The notes beneath the pieces were generated by a model. The model was not told the origin of the DNA. It searched no databases and was given only the letters and a program-made list of their open reading frames with translations. Both the position numbers and the translations under genes were made by a program. 64,000 nucleotides of DNA from Chordicoccus furentiruminis (GTDB lineage Bacteria; Bacillota; Clostridia; Lachnospirales; Lachnospiraceae): the NCBI RefSeq assembly GCF_019355395.1, contig NZ_CP048829.1, positions 2,831,001 through 2,895,000 of the forward strand, given 5' to 3'. Below are positions 33,982 to 43,530 of the stretch, one piece after another; within the stretch, counting starts at the first letter, position 1; the number at the start of each line of letters is the position of its first letter.

Positions 33982-34419
33982 ATGTTTCTGGGGAAATACA
34001 GCCATACAATCGACAGTAAGGGCAGGCTGATCATCCCCGCCAAATTCCGTGACGAGATCGGCGCACAGAAGCTGGTCGTCGCACCGTGGTGGGAAGGTGA
34101 CCTGACTGTTTTTACGCAGGATGGCTTCCGGGAGTATATCCGGTCTCTCGATGAACTTCAGGGAAGCGCGGAAGCGCGCAGACGGATAAAGCGGTTCATT
34201 ACCAGCGGTGCGGACGAGTGCCGGCTCGATGCGCAGGGGCGGATTCTTCTGAATCAGAGTCTCCGCGATTATGCGCATCTTAGCGGGGATGTGGTCCTGA
34301 CCGGCAATATGGACAGCTTTGAAATCTGGAATCCGGAGATCTGGGCAAAGACAGAGAGTCTGCTGAGCAACGCGGACGAGATGCGGGACGAGCTGGAAAG
34401 CCTGAAGCAGATGATGTGA
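33982..34419 (+). CDS. mraZ: Transcriptional regulator MraZ
   Basis: The 145-residue protein is MraZ, an AbrB-like repressor of the division and cell-wall cluster. It has the two repeated halves, beginning MFLGKYSHTIDSKGRLIIPAKFR and, later, DAQGRILLNQSLRDYA (given as the motifs DSKGR and DAQGR). The ATG at 33982 follows AGATCAGGA; an ATG eight codons upstream lies inside the operator repeats and is rejected. The repeats just upstream show autoregulation is likely. rsmH follows after 75 bases. Confidence 0.95.
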   Translation: MFLGKYSHTIDSKGRLIIPAKFRDEIGAQKLVVAPWWEGDLTVFTQDGFREYIRSLDELQGSAEARRRIKRFITSGADECRLDAQGRILLNQSLRDYAHLSGDVVLTGNMDSFEIWNPEIWAKTESLLSNADEMRDELESLKQMM

Positions 34420-34494
34420 CCGGTTTTCTGCGATGCGGGTCTGGGGAGTCCCGGATGGCAGAAGACGGAAAATACAGCTGCACAAGGAGGCAGA

Positions 34495-35433
34495 ATGGCA
34501 TTCGTTCACAAATCAGTCCTGCTGGATGAGACTGTTTCTTCGCTTCGGGTCAGACCAGGCGGTGTCTATGTCGACGGCACGCTGGGCGGAGGAGGTCATT
34601 CTCTGGAAATTGCAAAGCGTATGGCCGGACAGGGCCGGCTGATCGGTATCGACAGGGATGAGGCTGCGATCGAAGCTGCTGGGGAGCGGCTGCGTGACAT
34701 GGGGGAGCTTGTCACAATCGTTCGCGGAAACTTTGACCGGATGCCGTCCATTGTACAGGCTCTGGGCATACAGCGGGTGAACGGAATCATACTGGATCTC
34801 GGCGTGTCCTCGTATCAGCTGGACACGGCTGACCGCGGCTTTTCCTATATGCAGGACGCTCCGCTTGACATGCGGATGGACCAGCGGGAGAAACGCACGG
34901 CGGGCGATATTGTCAACGGGTACAGTGAGCATGAGCTGTTCCGGATTATCCGCGATTATGGAGAGGAGAGGTTCGCGCAGAATATCGCGAAACATATTGT
35001 GGCGGAGCGGGAGCGGAAGAGGATTGAAACCACTGGGGAGCTGGCTTCGATCATTCGCGCTTCCATTCCGAAGAAGGTGCAGGCGACAGGCGGCCACCCT
35101 GCGAAACGGACGTTTCAGGCGATCCGGATCGAGCTGAACGGTGAGCTGACTGCGCTGGAGGATTCGCTGGACGGAATGATCAATCTGCTGGATGACGGAG
35201 GGAGAATCGCTGTCATCACGTTTCATTCTCTTGAGGATCGCATCGTTAAAGCGGCGTTCAGACGAAACGAGAATCCGTGTACCTGTCCGCCGGATTTTCC
35301 GGTCTGCGTATGCGGCAAGAAGCCGAAGGGTTTTGTCGTTACCAGAAAACCGGTCATTCCGTCGGAGGAGGAAACCGCCGAGAATCCGAGGGCAAAGAGC
35401 GCGAAGCTCAGAGTCTTCGAGCGAAAGGCATAA
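34495..35433 (+). CDS. rsmH: 16S rRNA C1402 N4-methyltransferase
   Basis: The 312-residue protein methylates N4 of C1402 in 16S rRNA. The S-adenosylmethionine motif [12 protein letters not shown] is near residue 22, [10 protein letters not shown] near 105, and [12 protein letters not shown] near 240, all signatures of RsmH (MraW). AAGGAGGC precedes the ATG. It is in its standard place after mraZ and before ftsL. Confidence 0.95.
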   Translation: MAFVHKSVLLDETVSSLRVRPGGVYVDGTLGGGGHSLEIAKRMAGQGRLIGIDRDEAAIEAAGERLRDMGELVTIVRGNFDRMPSIVQALGIQRVNGIILDLGVSSYQLDTADRGFSYMQDAPLDMRMDQREKRTAGDIVNGYSEHELFRIIRDYGEERFAQNIAKHIVAERERKRIETTGELASIIRASIPKKVQATGGHPAKRTFQAIRIELNGELTALEDSLDGMINLLDDGGRIAVITFHSLEDRIVKAAFRRNENPCTCPPDFPVCVCGKKPKGFVVTRKPVIPSEEETAENPRAKSAKLRVFERKA

Positions 35434-35439
35434 GAAGCG

Positions 35440-35943
35440 ATGACTTATCACGATACGGCTGTTGGAAGGGTAAATCGAAGATCGGAACGAAGTCGTATGC
35501 AGTATCGTGTGGAAGGAACGGCGGCTTATGTCCCTGCGCATGTGGCGACCGGAAGAACAGAGAGAAGAAGAAGAAAACGTTCCAGCGCGGCTGTCCGGAG
35601 AAACAGGATCCGTGCACTAAAGATGAACGCGGCGTATGTCGTCTTTCTTTCTCTGGTTTCGGCTCTGACGGTGCTGATGTGCGTCTATTATCTTGAGCTG
35701 AAGGAGACGGCGTCATCCATTGCGGCGGAGAATCAGAGCACGGAAACAAATCTGATGGCGCTCCGGAGCGAGAACGACGCGCTTTACGAGATGGCTGTCA
35801 ACAGTGTGGACTGGAACAGGATCCGTGAAACCGCTGTCGGGAGACTGGGAATGAAATATGCGGCAGAGGACCAGATCGTGTGGTATAATAAGCAGGATTC
35901 TTATTCTATCAGACAGTATCGGGATGTCGATGCCGGTTCGTAA
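35440..35943 (+). CDS. ftsL: Cell division protein FtsL-like
   Basis: The 167-residue protein has a basic cytoplasmic N-terminus of about 70 residues, one membrane segment (NAAYVVFLSLVSALTVLMCVYY region, about 72-92), then a short coiled coil with leucine spacing and a conserved-looking end (RIRETAVGRLGMKYA). This is the plan of FtsL/DivIC proteins in clostridia. Its place between rsmH and the transpeptidase gene supports the call. FtsL bridges the FtsQ-DivIC complex to FtsW-FtsI. Confidence 0.8.
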   Translation: MTYHDTAVGRVNRRSERSRMQYRVEGTAAYVPAHVATGRTERRRRKRSSAAVRRNRIRALKMNAAYVVFLSLVSALTVLMCVYYLELKETASSIAAENQSTETNLMALRSENDALYEMAVNSVDWNRIRETAVGRLGMKYAAEDQIVWYNKQDSYSIRQYRDVDAGS

Positions 35944-35999
35944 GCGGTTTCTCTCCCGTGGCAGCAAGACGTTTGGGAGACAGGGAAACCGTTCGGAAT

Positions 36000-38321
36000 A
36001 TGAGTGAGAAAAAGGATGTTCGGAAGGCGGACGGGGAGGGAAACGTCCGCGACATCAGAAGGAACGGAAAACGAATCCGAAAATTGAATGCAGTGATGAG
36101 GAGAAAGCTGGCAGGACTGTTTCTGGTTGTCGTGCTGGCTTTACTTGTTTTGCTCATCCGTATGACGTACATCAGCGCGGTGGACGGCGAACGGTACGCG
36201 AAGGCCGTACTGGCGAGGTCACAGAGCCAGTTTGCCTCACAGACGCTTGCCTACAAGCGGGGGGATATCCTCGACCGGAACGGAACCGTGCTGGCAACTT
36301 CGGAGAAACGGTACAATGTGATTCTCGATCCAAGCGTTGCGAACGCCCAGTCGGGCGGCGCCGACGCGACTGTGGCAGCACTGGTTTCCGTCTTCGGTGT
36401 GGAGGATAGCAGCGTGCGAAGCCTCCTGGAGGATGAGGCCACGAAGGATTCCCAGTATCAGGTCGTGAAATCCGGCGCAACCATCGAGGATAAGCAGGCA
36501 TTCTCCTCGTATTGCGAGTCGCACAGCGGGGTGCGCGGCGTCTGGTTCGAGGAGACTTATGTCCGCACCTATCCGCGCGGATCACTGGCCGGAGAAGTGC
36601 TCGGCTTTGTTTACGATACGGATAAGGCGGACTGGGGGATCGAGGGATATTACAATTACTCTCTGTCAGGAGTGAACGGCAGACGCTATGGGTACTGGGA
36701 TTCAGGTTCCGAGATCGAGCAGACGATCGCGGAGCCGGTGGACGGCGACACGCTGGTCAGCACCCTGGACGCCGGCATTCAGGAAGTCTGTGAGAAGACG
36801 ATTGCGGACTTCGGGAGCACTTACAAAAACGGCCCGTACAGCACGACAAAGGCGGCGAAGCATATCGGTGTCGTGGTGATGAATCCCGACAACGGTGCGA
36901 TCTACGCGATGGCATCCAACGAAGGGTACGATCCGAATCATCCGCGTGATCTCAGGTTATATTACACTGAGGATGAGATCAGCGCCATGACAGCGGATCA
37001 GCAGGCGGAGAAACTGAACGAGATCTGGAAGAATTTCTGCGTTTCGGACAGTTTCGAGCCCGGATCTGTCTTCAAACCGGTGACGATGGCGTCCGCGCTT
37101 GAAAGCGGGGCGGTCAGTTCCTCGGACACCTTCGTCTGCGACGGAGGTGAGACGGTGGCCGGTGTCAGAATCAAGTGCTCGAACACAGACGGCCACGGGG
37201 AAGAATCACTGAAAGACGTGATCAAAAATTCATGCAATGATGCGATGATGCAGATCGGCGCAAAGCTCGGTGTGGAAGGCTTCAGCCGTTACCAGCAGAT
37301 GTTCGGTTTCGGATCAAGGACCGGGATCGATCTTTCGGGTGAAGCGGCCGGTATCATCAGCGATGCGGATACGATGGGATCTGTGGATCTCGCCTGCGCC
37401 TCGTTCGGTCAGGGCTTCAACGTCACGATGCTGCAGGAGGCGGCGGCCGTCAGTTCGATCGTCAACGGCGGCAATTATTACAAGCCGCATGTGGTGAGCC
37501 AGATCCGAAGCAGCGACGGCACGGTGAAGCAGAGCTTTGACGGGATCCTGATGAAGCAGACAGTGGCTTCCGATGTATCCGGGCTCGTCAAGTCCTACAT
37601 GAAGGCCAGCGTGGACGAGGGAACGTCGCAGTACGCCAAGGTCGACGGGTATTCGATGGGAGGGAAGACCGGAACCGCACAGAAGATCCCGCGCGGAAAC
37701 GGAAAATATCTGGACTCATGGATCGGCTTCGCGCCTTACAGTCATCCCAAGGTCGTGATTTACGTCGTCGTCGACGAGCCGAATGTTTCCGAGCAGGCGG
37801 ACAACCGTTATCCGCAGTGGATCGCCAGAGATATCCTCAAGCAGATTCTTCCGTATCTGGGAATCGAGCCGGACGAGGCGTCCGATGCCGATAATGTCTA
37901 TCTTTCCTATGACTACAGCAATCCGACGGGGGACCAGAAGCCGACGGCGGACGATGAGGACAGCGGAGAGCCGGATGAAGAGGAGGATACTGACACTTAC
38001 TATTATGACGAGAACGGAGACCGGCGTAACTCGGAAGGGCATCTGGTTGACTCGGAAGGCTATCTGATCAATTCGGACAGTCAGTACGTTGATCAGAATG
38101 ACAACGTGATCGACGAGAGCCAGAAGATCCGCGCGGGCGGAACCGTTTCTTCCGGAGATTCGTCATCCGGCCGGTCGGATGGTTCCACCCCGGATCACGC
38201 TGATACAGCAGCCGATACCAATGTGCCGGAGCCGAAGGGAACGGAGGCTCAATCGGACACGGAGGGCGGAAATACGATGGAAACCGACGGGTACACGAAT
38301 GACGAAACCGGTCTGACATAA
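36000..38321 (+). CDS. Division penicillin-binding protein (FtsI/SpoVD type) with acidic tail
   Basis: The 773-residue class B transpeptidase crosslinks septal peptidoglycan. An N-terminal membrane segment (LFLVVVLALLVLLI) is followed by the PBP dimer domain (RGDILDRNGTVLA) and the transpeptidase domain with catalytic serine in PGSVFKP, SCN as SxN, and GGKTGTAQ as KTG. No PASTA domain is present. Instead about 140 residues of Asp/Glu/Ser/Gly-rich tail follow, with short repeats such as SEGHLVDSEGYL. The ATG at 36000 is preferred over a GTG at 35958 that has no ribosome binding site. It may be FtsI or a SpoVD-like protein; only one such gene is in this cluster. Confidence 0.85.
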   Translation: MSEKKDVRKADGEGNVRDIRRNGKRIRKLNAVMRRKLAGLFLVVVLALLVLLIRMTYISAVDGERYAKAVLARSQSQFASQTLAYKRGDILDRNGTVLATSEKRYNVILDPSVANAQSGGADATVAALVSVFGVEDSSVRSLLEDEATKDSQYQVVKSGATIEDKQAFSSYCESHSGVRGVWFEETYVRTYPRGSLAGEVLGFVYDTDKADWGIEGYYNYSLSGVNGRRYGYWDSGSEIEQTIAEPVDGDTLVSTLDAGIQEVCEKTIADFGSTYKNGPYSTTKAAKHIGVVVMNPDNGAIYAMASNEGYDPNHPRDLRLYYTEDEISAMTADQQAEKLNEIWKNFCVSDSFEPGSVFKPVTMASALESGAVSSSDTFVCDGGETVAGVRIKCSNTDGHGEESLKDVIKNSCNDAMMQIGAKLGVEGFSRYQQMFGFGSRTGIDLSGEAAGIISDADTMGSVDLACASFGQGFNVTMLQEAAAVSSIVNGGNYYKPHVVSQIRSSDGTVKQSFDGILMKQTVASDVSGLVKSYMKASVDEGTSQYAKVDGYSMGGKTGTAQKIPRGNGKYLDSWIGFAPYSHPKVVIYVVVDEPNVSEQADNRYPQWIARDILKQILPYLGIEPDEASDADNVYLSYDYSNPTGDQKPTADDEDSGEPDEEEDTDTYYYDENGDRRNSEGHLVDSEGYLINSDSQYVDQNDNVIDESQKIRAGGTVSSGDSSSGRSDGSTPDHADTAADTNVPEPKGTEAQSDTEGGNTMETDGYTNDETGLT

Positions 38322-38340
38322 GCGAAGGAGGAACAAATAA

Positions 38341-39309
38341 ATGCTGGATACATCGACTGTGGGAGCGATCGCGGCTGTGCTTGCTTCATTTGCCGTCTCG
38401 GCGATTCTCGGACCTTTTGTGATCCCGGTGCTAAGGCATCTGAAGATGAATCAGACGGAGCGTACGTACGGGATGGAAACCCATCTCAAGAAAGCGGGCA
38501 CGCCCACGATGGGCGGCGTGCTGATTCTTCTGGCCTTTACGGTTGCCTGTCTGCTGATGATTTTCCGCTATCCGAAGATCGGGCCGGTACTGTTTCTGAC
38601 ACTGGCATTCGGACTGATCGGATTTGTCGATGATTACCTGAAGGTTGTGAAGCACAATTCCGACGGCCTGATCGCGTGGCAGAAGCTGCTTCTGGAATTT
38701 GCGGTGACAGCTGTGTTCGCCTTTTATCTGTCTCGGTTTAAGGATGTGAGTTTTCAGCTCAGAATCCCGTTCAGCGGCGGCCGGATGGCGGACATCGGCG
38801 TATTTGCGATCCCGCTTCTGTTTTTTGCGGTGCTCGGCACAGTCAACGCGGTCAATTTTACGGATGGCCTTGACGGACTTGCGAGCTCGGTGACGATTGT
38901 GGTGGCACTCTACTTCGCGCTGGTTTCACTGCTTTTAAAGAGCGGAACGGCTCCGGCTCCGGCAGCGGTGATCGGCGCTCTGATGGGCTTTCTTCTCTAC
39001 AACGCGTATCCTGCGAAGGTTTTTATGGGAGATACCGGATCGCTGGCGCTCGGGGGATTCGTGGCAGGAATGGCATACATTCTCCATATGCCGCTTTACA
39101 TTCTGATCGTCGGGATCATTTACCTGATCGAAATTCTTTCGGTGATGATACAGGTGACCTATTTCAAGGCGACGCACGGCAAGCGGATCTTCCGCATGAC
39201 GCCGATTCATCATCATTTTGAGAAATGCAACTGGTCAGAGACACGCATTGTGGCAGTATTCACGGTGATCACGGCCCTCGCCTCCCTGGTCGGACTTCTG
39301 GCGCTCTGA
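38341..39309 (+). CDS. mraY: Phospho-N-acetylmuramoyl-pentapeptide transferase
   Basis: The 322-residue membrane enzyme makes lipid I on undecaprenyl phosphate. Signatures are KKAGTPTMGGVL near residue 55, FVDDYLKV near 97, NFTDGLDGLA near 175 with the catalytic aspartates, and TPIHHHFE near 283. About ten membrane segments are seen. AAGGAGGAAC precedes the ATG. It lies between the transpeptidase and murD as usual. Confidence 0.95.
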   Translation: MLDTSTVGAIAAVLASFAVSAILGPFVIPVLRHLKMNQTERTYGMETHLKKAGTPTMGGVLILLAFTVACLLMIFRYPKIGPVLFLTLAFGLIGFVDDYLKVVKHNSDGLIAWQKLLLEFAVTAVFAFYLSRFKDVSFQLRIPFSGGRMADIGVFAIPLLFFAVLGTVNAVNFTDGLDGLASSVTIVVALYFALVSLLLKSGTAPAPAAVIGALMGFLLYNAYPAKVFMGDTGSLALGGFVAGMAYILHMPLYILIVGIIYLIEILSVMIQVTYFKATHGKRIFRMTPIHHHFEKCNWSETRIVAVFTVITALASLVGLLAL

Positions 39310-39373
39310 AGAATATGTGCTGGTTCGGATCCGGACGGAAAACGAGGCGGACTGATTGAAGGAGGATAGAGAC

Positions 39374-40738
39374 ATGGATTTTTCTGGGAAAAAGGTGCTG
39401 GTTTACGGTGCGGGGAAAAGCGGGATCGGGGCGGTCAATCTGCTGGTGAAGCTGGGAGCGCATCCGGTGCTCTTCGATGAAAAGCCCGGACTTACCGGGG
39501 AGCAAATGCTCGCAGGCGTGGATGAGCCCGGTGAGGTGACGGTCTGCGCCGGAACGCTTCCGGAAAACATCGCGCATGCTCTCGATCTCATTGTCATGAG
39601 TCCCGGTGTGCCGGTGGATCTTCCCCGCGTCCGTGCCTGGAAGGAAGCCGGCCTTCCGGTGATCGGCGAGGTGGAGCTTGCGTACCGGGCCGGACATGGG
39701 CGCGTGCTGGCAGTGACCGGAACAAACGGAAAAACGACGACGACTTCTCTTCTCGGTGATATCATGCGGGCAGCCGTTCCCGAGGTCTTTGTGGTCGGAA
39801 ACATCGGAAACGCGTACACGGGAGCCGCACTCAGGACGACAGAGCGATCGACGGTCGTCGCCGAGATCAGCAGCTTTCAGCTTGAGACGATCGATACGTT
39901 CCGTCCGGATGTGAGCGCGATTCTGAACATCACCGAAGACCATATGAACCGGCATCACACGATGGAGGAGTACATCCGGGTCAAGGAGATGATCACGAAG
40001 AACCAGGATCGGACAAACACCTGCGTGCTGAATTACGAGGATCCGGTCCTGAGAGAGTTTGCGGCCGGATGTCCCGCGAAAGTGCGCTTTTTCTCGTCGA
40101 AGCATACGCTTGACGAGGGCGTATATCTCGACGGCAATGAAATCGTGATCGCGGAACACGGGAGGAAAACGCCGGTTGTGGATGTCACGGCGCTGAAACT
40201 GATCGGAATGCATAACTACGAGAATGTGATGGCGGCAGTCGCGATGGCCGCGAGCGCCGGAGTGGATCTGAACCTCATCGCGGATACGGCGCGCCGTTTC
40301 CGCCCGGTGGAGCACCGGATCGAATATGTGGATGAGAAGCGGGGCGTGATCTGGTACAATGACTCAAAGGGAACCAATCCGGACGCGGCGATCCGGGGCA
40401 TTGAGGCGATGAGCCGACCGACTTTTCTGATTGCGGGAGGTTACGACAAACAGTCTGACTATGATCCCTGGATCCGGAGCTTTGGAGGGCGCGTGAAGAA
40501 GCTGGTGCTGGAAGGAGCGACAAAGGACAATATCCGTGTTTCCGCGGTTGCCCTCGGATTTCCTGAAGAAGATATTGTGATGTGCGGGAACATGCACGAG
40601 GCGATGGACTACTGCCGCGACCATGCGGAGGAAGGCGATGCGGTGCTGCTGTCCCCGGCCTGTGCGTCATGGGGCGAGTTCCCGAATTACGAAGTGCGAG
40701 GAGACGTGTTCAAGGAATATGTCAGGAAAGAGGTCTAA
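39374..40738 (+). CDS. murD: UDP-N-acetylmuramoylalanine-D-glutamate ligase
   Basis: The 454-residue ligase adds D-glutamate to UDP-MurNAc-L-alanine. It has an N-terminal Rossmann-like domain (VLVYGAGKSGIGAV), the ATP loop GTNGKTTTTSL near residue 115, and ligase motifs NITEDHMNRH and WYNDSKGTNPDAA. AAGGAGGATAG sets the ATG at 39374, and a TTG 18 bases upstream lies before that site. In most Firmicutes ftsW and murG follow murD; here divIB begins inside its last 20 bases instead. Confidence 0.95.
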   Translation: MDFSGKKVLVYGAGKSGIGAVNLLVKLGAHPVLFDEKPGLTGEQMLAGVDEPGEVTVCAGTLPENIAHALDLIVMSPGVPVDLPRVRAWKEAGLPVIGEVELAYRAGHGRVLAVTGTNGKTTTTSLLGDIMRAAVPEVFVVGNIGNAYTGAALRTTERSTVVAEISSFQLETIDTFRPDVSAILNITEDHMNRHHTMEEYIRVKEMITKNQDRTNTCVLNYEDPVLREFAAGCPAKVRFFSSKHTLDEGVYLDGNEIVIAEHGRKTPVVDVTALKLIGMHNYENVMAAVAMAASAGVDLNLIADTARRFRPVEHRIEYVDEKRGVIWYNDSKGTNPDAAIRGIEAMSRPTFLIAGGYDKQSDYDPWIRSFGGRVKKLVLEGATKDNIRVSAVALGFPEEDIVMCGNMHEAMDYCRDHAEEGDAVLLSPACASWGEFPNYEVRGDVFKEYVRKEV

Positions 40739-41477
40739 GGCACGGCGGAGACGGCGCCGTGCGCGCCGATTCGTTCTCCGGTTTTTATTTTTCGCGGCGG
40801 TGCTGGCGGCGCTTGCGTTTGTGTTTCAGCTGAAGACGGTTGTCGTGCGGGGGAATCTTCACGAGACGCCGGAAGAGATCACGGAGATGATTCTGTCACG
40901 GCCGGTTTTCGGGAATACGCTGCTGGCCAAAGCGTTCAACACGAACCGCAGGATTGAATCGGATGGATTTGTGGAAAAGCTTGACGTCAGGATCCTGTCG
41001 CCGGACACGATTCGCGTGTACGTGACCGAGCGGAATTTTGTCGGCTGCCTCACCAGCGGAGGACGGTGGTGGTATTTCGACAGCGCCGGCGCTGTCCGGG
41101 CCAGTGCGCTGAGCCGGACGGACGGGGAGCAGATTCCGCCTGTAGAGGGACTTGAGCTGGGAAGCGATCCTGCAGTCGGAAAAGCACTCCCGATTACCAA
41201 TACAAAAGTTTTCTCCATGCTCGGCGTTCTGAGCAATCTGGTTTCGGCAGATTCGACGCTTATGCCTGATATGGTGACGTTTGACGGCAAGAGCAGCATG
41301 ACGCTGACATACGGGGATATCACCGTTCTGCTGGGTACGGGGGAAAAGCTGGAACTGCGGATCCGGAAAATGGGCGAAGTGCTGCCGGCGATTGAGGGAA
41401 AATACAAGGGGACGCTTCATCTCGAGACGTATGACGGATCTCAGAGCAATCTGATCTTTGATCCGTCCGGCTCCTGA
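40719..41477 (+). CDS. divIB: Cell division protein DivIB/FtsQ
   Basis: The 252-residue protein has a very basic cytoplasmic N-terminus (KRSKARRRRRRARR), one membrane segment (FLFFAAVLAALAFVF), and an extracellular POTRA/FtsQ region starting TVVVRGNLHETPEEI. It stabilises the FtsL-DivIC complex at the septum. The ATG at 40719 has AAGGA upstream inside murD; a frame opening at 40623 is a shadow of murD. It is followed by the separate ftsZ promoter. Confidence 0.85.
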   Translation: MSGKRSKARRRRRRARRFVLRFLFFAAVLAALAFVFQLKTVVVRGNLHETPEEITEMILSRPVFGNTLLAKAFNTNRRIESDGFVEKLDVRILSPDTIRVYVTERNFVGCLTSGGRWWYFDSAGAVRASALSRTDGEQIPPVEGLELGSDPAVGKALPITNTKVFSMLGVLSNLVSADSTLMPDMVTFDGKSSMTLTYGDITVLLGTGEKLELRIRKMGEVLPAIEGKYKGTLHLETYDGSQSNLIFDPSGS

Positions 41478-41513
41478 GACAGCTTCCGAGTTTTAACAAA
41501 TTCGAAATTAATC

Positions 41514-41542
41514 TTGATAAAAGAGCCTAAACACTATATCAT
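41514..41542 (+). promoter_or_regulatory. ftsZ promoter
   Basis: TTGATA at 41514-41519 and TATCAT at 41537-41542 are 17 bases apart. The leader to the TTG start at 41623 is about 75 bases. ftsZ can therefore be transcribed apart from the rest of the cluster. Confidence 0.7.
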
Positions 41543-41622
41543 TTATCTATGTTTGACATAAGATGACGAAAGTCTTTCCATATAGCGTCTGAGTCCTTTG
41601 GAAGGGAAAAAGGAGGAGCATT

Positions 41623-42828
41623 TTGTTAGAGATTACATCGAATGAAGCCGAATCCGAGGCCCGTATCATCGTTGTCGGTGTAGGCGGAGCCGGCAACAAT
41701 GCTGTCAACCGGATGGTGGACGAGACCATCGGCGGCGTCGAATTCGTTGGAGTGAACACTGACAAGCAGGCGCTTTCACTTTGCAAGGCGCCGACGATCG
41801 TGCAGATCGGGGAAAAGGTGACGAAGGGTCTCGGCGCCGGCGCGAAGCCGGAAGTCGGAGAACAGGCTGCGACCGAGAGTGCGGAAGAGATCAAGCAGAC
41901 TCTGACAGGCGCGGATATGGTTTTTGTGACCTGCGGTATGGGCGGCGGTACCGGGACAGGCGGCGCGCCGGTTGTGGCGAGCATCGCGAAGGAGCTCGGG
42001 TGCCTGACTGTCGGCGTTGTCACAAAGCCTTTCCGATTTGAGGCGAACAAGCGGATGGAGAACGCGATGCGAGGCATCGAGAAGCTGCAGCAGAGCGTGG
42101 ATACGCTGATCGTGATCCCGAATGACAGGCTTCTTGACATTGTCGATCGAAGAACGACGATGCCGGAAGCACTGAAGAAAGCAGATGAAGTTCTTCAGCA
42201 GGCGGTGCAGGGCATTACGGACCTGATCAATCAGCCGGCCCTCATCAATCTTGACTTCGCAGATGTTCAGACGGTTATGACGAACGGCGGGATCGCGCAT
42301 ATCGGTATCGGCGAGTCGAAGGGCGACGACAAGGCACTTGAGGCTGTGCAGCAGGCGGTGCAGAGCCCGCTCCTCGAGACATCGATTCAGGGTGCGAAGA
42401 ATGTCATCATCAATATCCGCGGCGATATTTCCCTCATGGACGCCAATGACGCCGCCAGCTATGTCCAGCAGATGGTAGGCGATGACGCCAATATCATCTT
42501 CGGCGCAATGTATGATGACTCGGAGGTTGATACCTGCAAGATTACGGTGATCGCGACCGGACTTCAGGACGCGGACAAGATCGCGCGGGAGCAGGCGGCG
42601 AAGAAAGCCAGAGAAGCGAAGAAGGCCAGAGAAGCGAAGCAGCCGTTCCAGAGTTCCTTCACGGCGCCGACCTTTACGGCACCGACTTTCACGGCTCCGA
42701 ACTTCAAGGCCCAGAAGTCTCCGAAGGCGGATACGGCTCCGATGACGCTCCAGCAGCCGAAGATCCAAAGTACGGTACAGAAGCAGGATATCCAGATCCC
42801 GGATTTCCTTAAGAACAGGAACCACTGA
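41623..42828 (+). CDS. ftsZ: Cell division GTPase FtsZ
   Basis: The 401-residue tubulin homologue forms the division ring. The GTP loop GGGTGTG is at residues 107-113, the T7 loop [10 protein letters not shown] near 205, and the C-terminal peptide IPDFLKNR, which binds FtsA/SepF-type partners, is intact. The linker contains three repeats of TFTAP. It starts with TTG, fixed by AAGGAGGA a few bases upstream; no in-frame ATG is nearby. There is no ftsA ahead of it, so SepF may anchor the ring. nrdR starts on the last base of its stop. Confidence 0.95.
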   Translation: MLEITSNEAESEARIIVVGVGGAGNNAVNRMVDETIGGVEFVGVNTDKQALSLCKAPTIVQIGEKVTKGLGAGAKPEVGEQAATESAEEIKQTLTGADMVFVTCGMGGGTGTGGAPVVASIAKELGCLTVGVVTKPFRFEANKRMENAMRGIEKLQQSVDTLIVIPNDRLLDIVDRRTTMPEALKKADEVLQQAVQGITDLINQPALINLDFADVQTVMTNGGIAHIGIGESKGDDKALEAVQQAVQSPLLETSIQGAKNVIINIRGDISLMDANDAASYVQQMVGDDANIIFGAMYDDSEVDTCKITVIATGLQDADKIAREQAAKKAREAKKAREAKQPFQSSFTAPTFTAPTFTAPNFKAQKSPKADTAPMTLQQPKIQSTVQKQDIQIPDFLKNRNH

Positions 42829-43277
42829 TGAAGTGTCCATACTGCGGCAACCCGGATACACGGGTCGTCGATTCAAGACCGGTGGATGATAATTCATCGA
42901 TCCGCAGACGGCGGGTCTGCGATGAGTGCGGCAGGCGGTTTACCTCCTATGAGCGCGTGGAGATGGTTCCGCTTGTTGTAATAAAAAAAGACAGGACGAG
43001 AGAGATATTCGACCGCTCAAAGATAGAGGCCGGTGTGCTTCGCGCCTGTCACAAACGACCGATTTCCGCCCAGCAGGTTCATGATCTTGTGGACAATGTC
43101 GAGACGGAGATCTATAACCGCGGCGAGCGGGAGGTTTCCAGCACGGAAATCGGTGAGCTGGTGATGGACCGCCTCAAGGATCTGGATCCGGTGGCGTACG
43201 TTCGCTTCGCCAGTGTGTACCGCGAATTCAAGGACGCGGCCACCTTTATGGATGAACTGAAGAAGCTGCTGGAGTGA
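42828..43277 (+). CDS. nrdR: Ribonucleotide reductase repressor NrdR
   Basis: The 149-residue protein is NrdR: zinc ribbon cysteines C3, C6, C31 and C34, the basic loop IRRRRVCDECGRRFTSYER (in parts), then an ATP-cone domain (VIKKDRTREIFDRSKI). It senses ATP/dATP and represses ribonucleotide reductase genes. It is translationally coupled to ftsZ, a link between division and DNA precursor supply seen in several clostridia. Confidence 0.95.
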   Translation: MKCPYCGNPDTRVVDSRPVDDNSSIRRRRVCDECGRRFTSYERVEMVPLVVIKKDRTREIFDRSKIEAGVLRACHKRPISAQQVHDLVDNVETEIYNRGEREVSSTEIGELVMDRLKDLDPVAYVRFASVYREFKDAATFMDELKKLLE

Positions 43278-43296
43278 TGGCGGCGGAATTATAAGA

Positions 43297-43324
43297 GAAG
43301 CCGGGGGCGGAAGCCTCCGGCTTC
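43297..43324 (+). terminator. Probable terminator hairpin after nrdR
   Basis: GAAGCCGGGGG (43297-43307) pairs with CCTCCGGCTTC (43314-43324) in an 11-base stem with one G-U. The T tail is weak (CCTTATG), so termination may be partial. Confidence 0.5.
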
Positions 43325-43392
43325 CCTTATGACGGACACAGGACGGACCGGTTTCCAGCCGGTCAAAACTCCACCCACAAGCAGGCTATCTA

Positions 43393-43401
43393 TGCTATAA
43401 T
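43393..43401 (+). promoter_or_regulatory. Extended -10 promoter of pyrH
   Basis: TGCTATAAT at 43393-43401 is a consensus extended -10; no good -35 is visible. Transcripts would start near 43408, about 120 bases before pyrH. Confidence 0.6.
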
Positions 43402-43530
43402 GGCACCAGATTGAACGTGTGCGCAACAGGATGGCACCCGGCTCCGGCCCGGAAGAAAAGACGATCGGCGGGGAGGAAACGGCTGCCTTGTGTTTGCGTG
43501 CACCGAATGACCAGTCATGTGGAGGTACGG

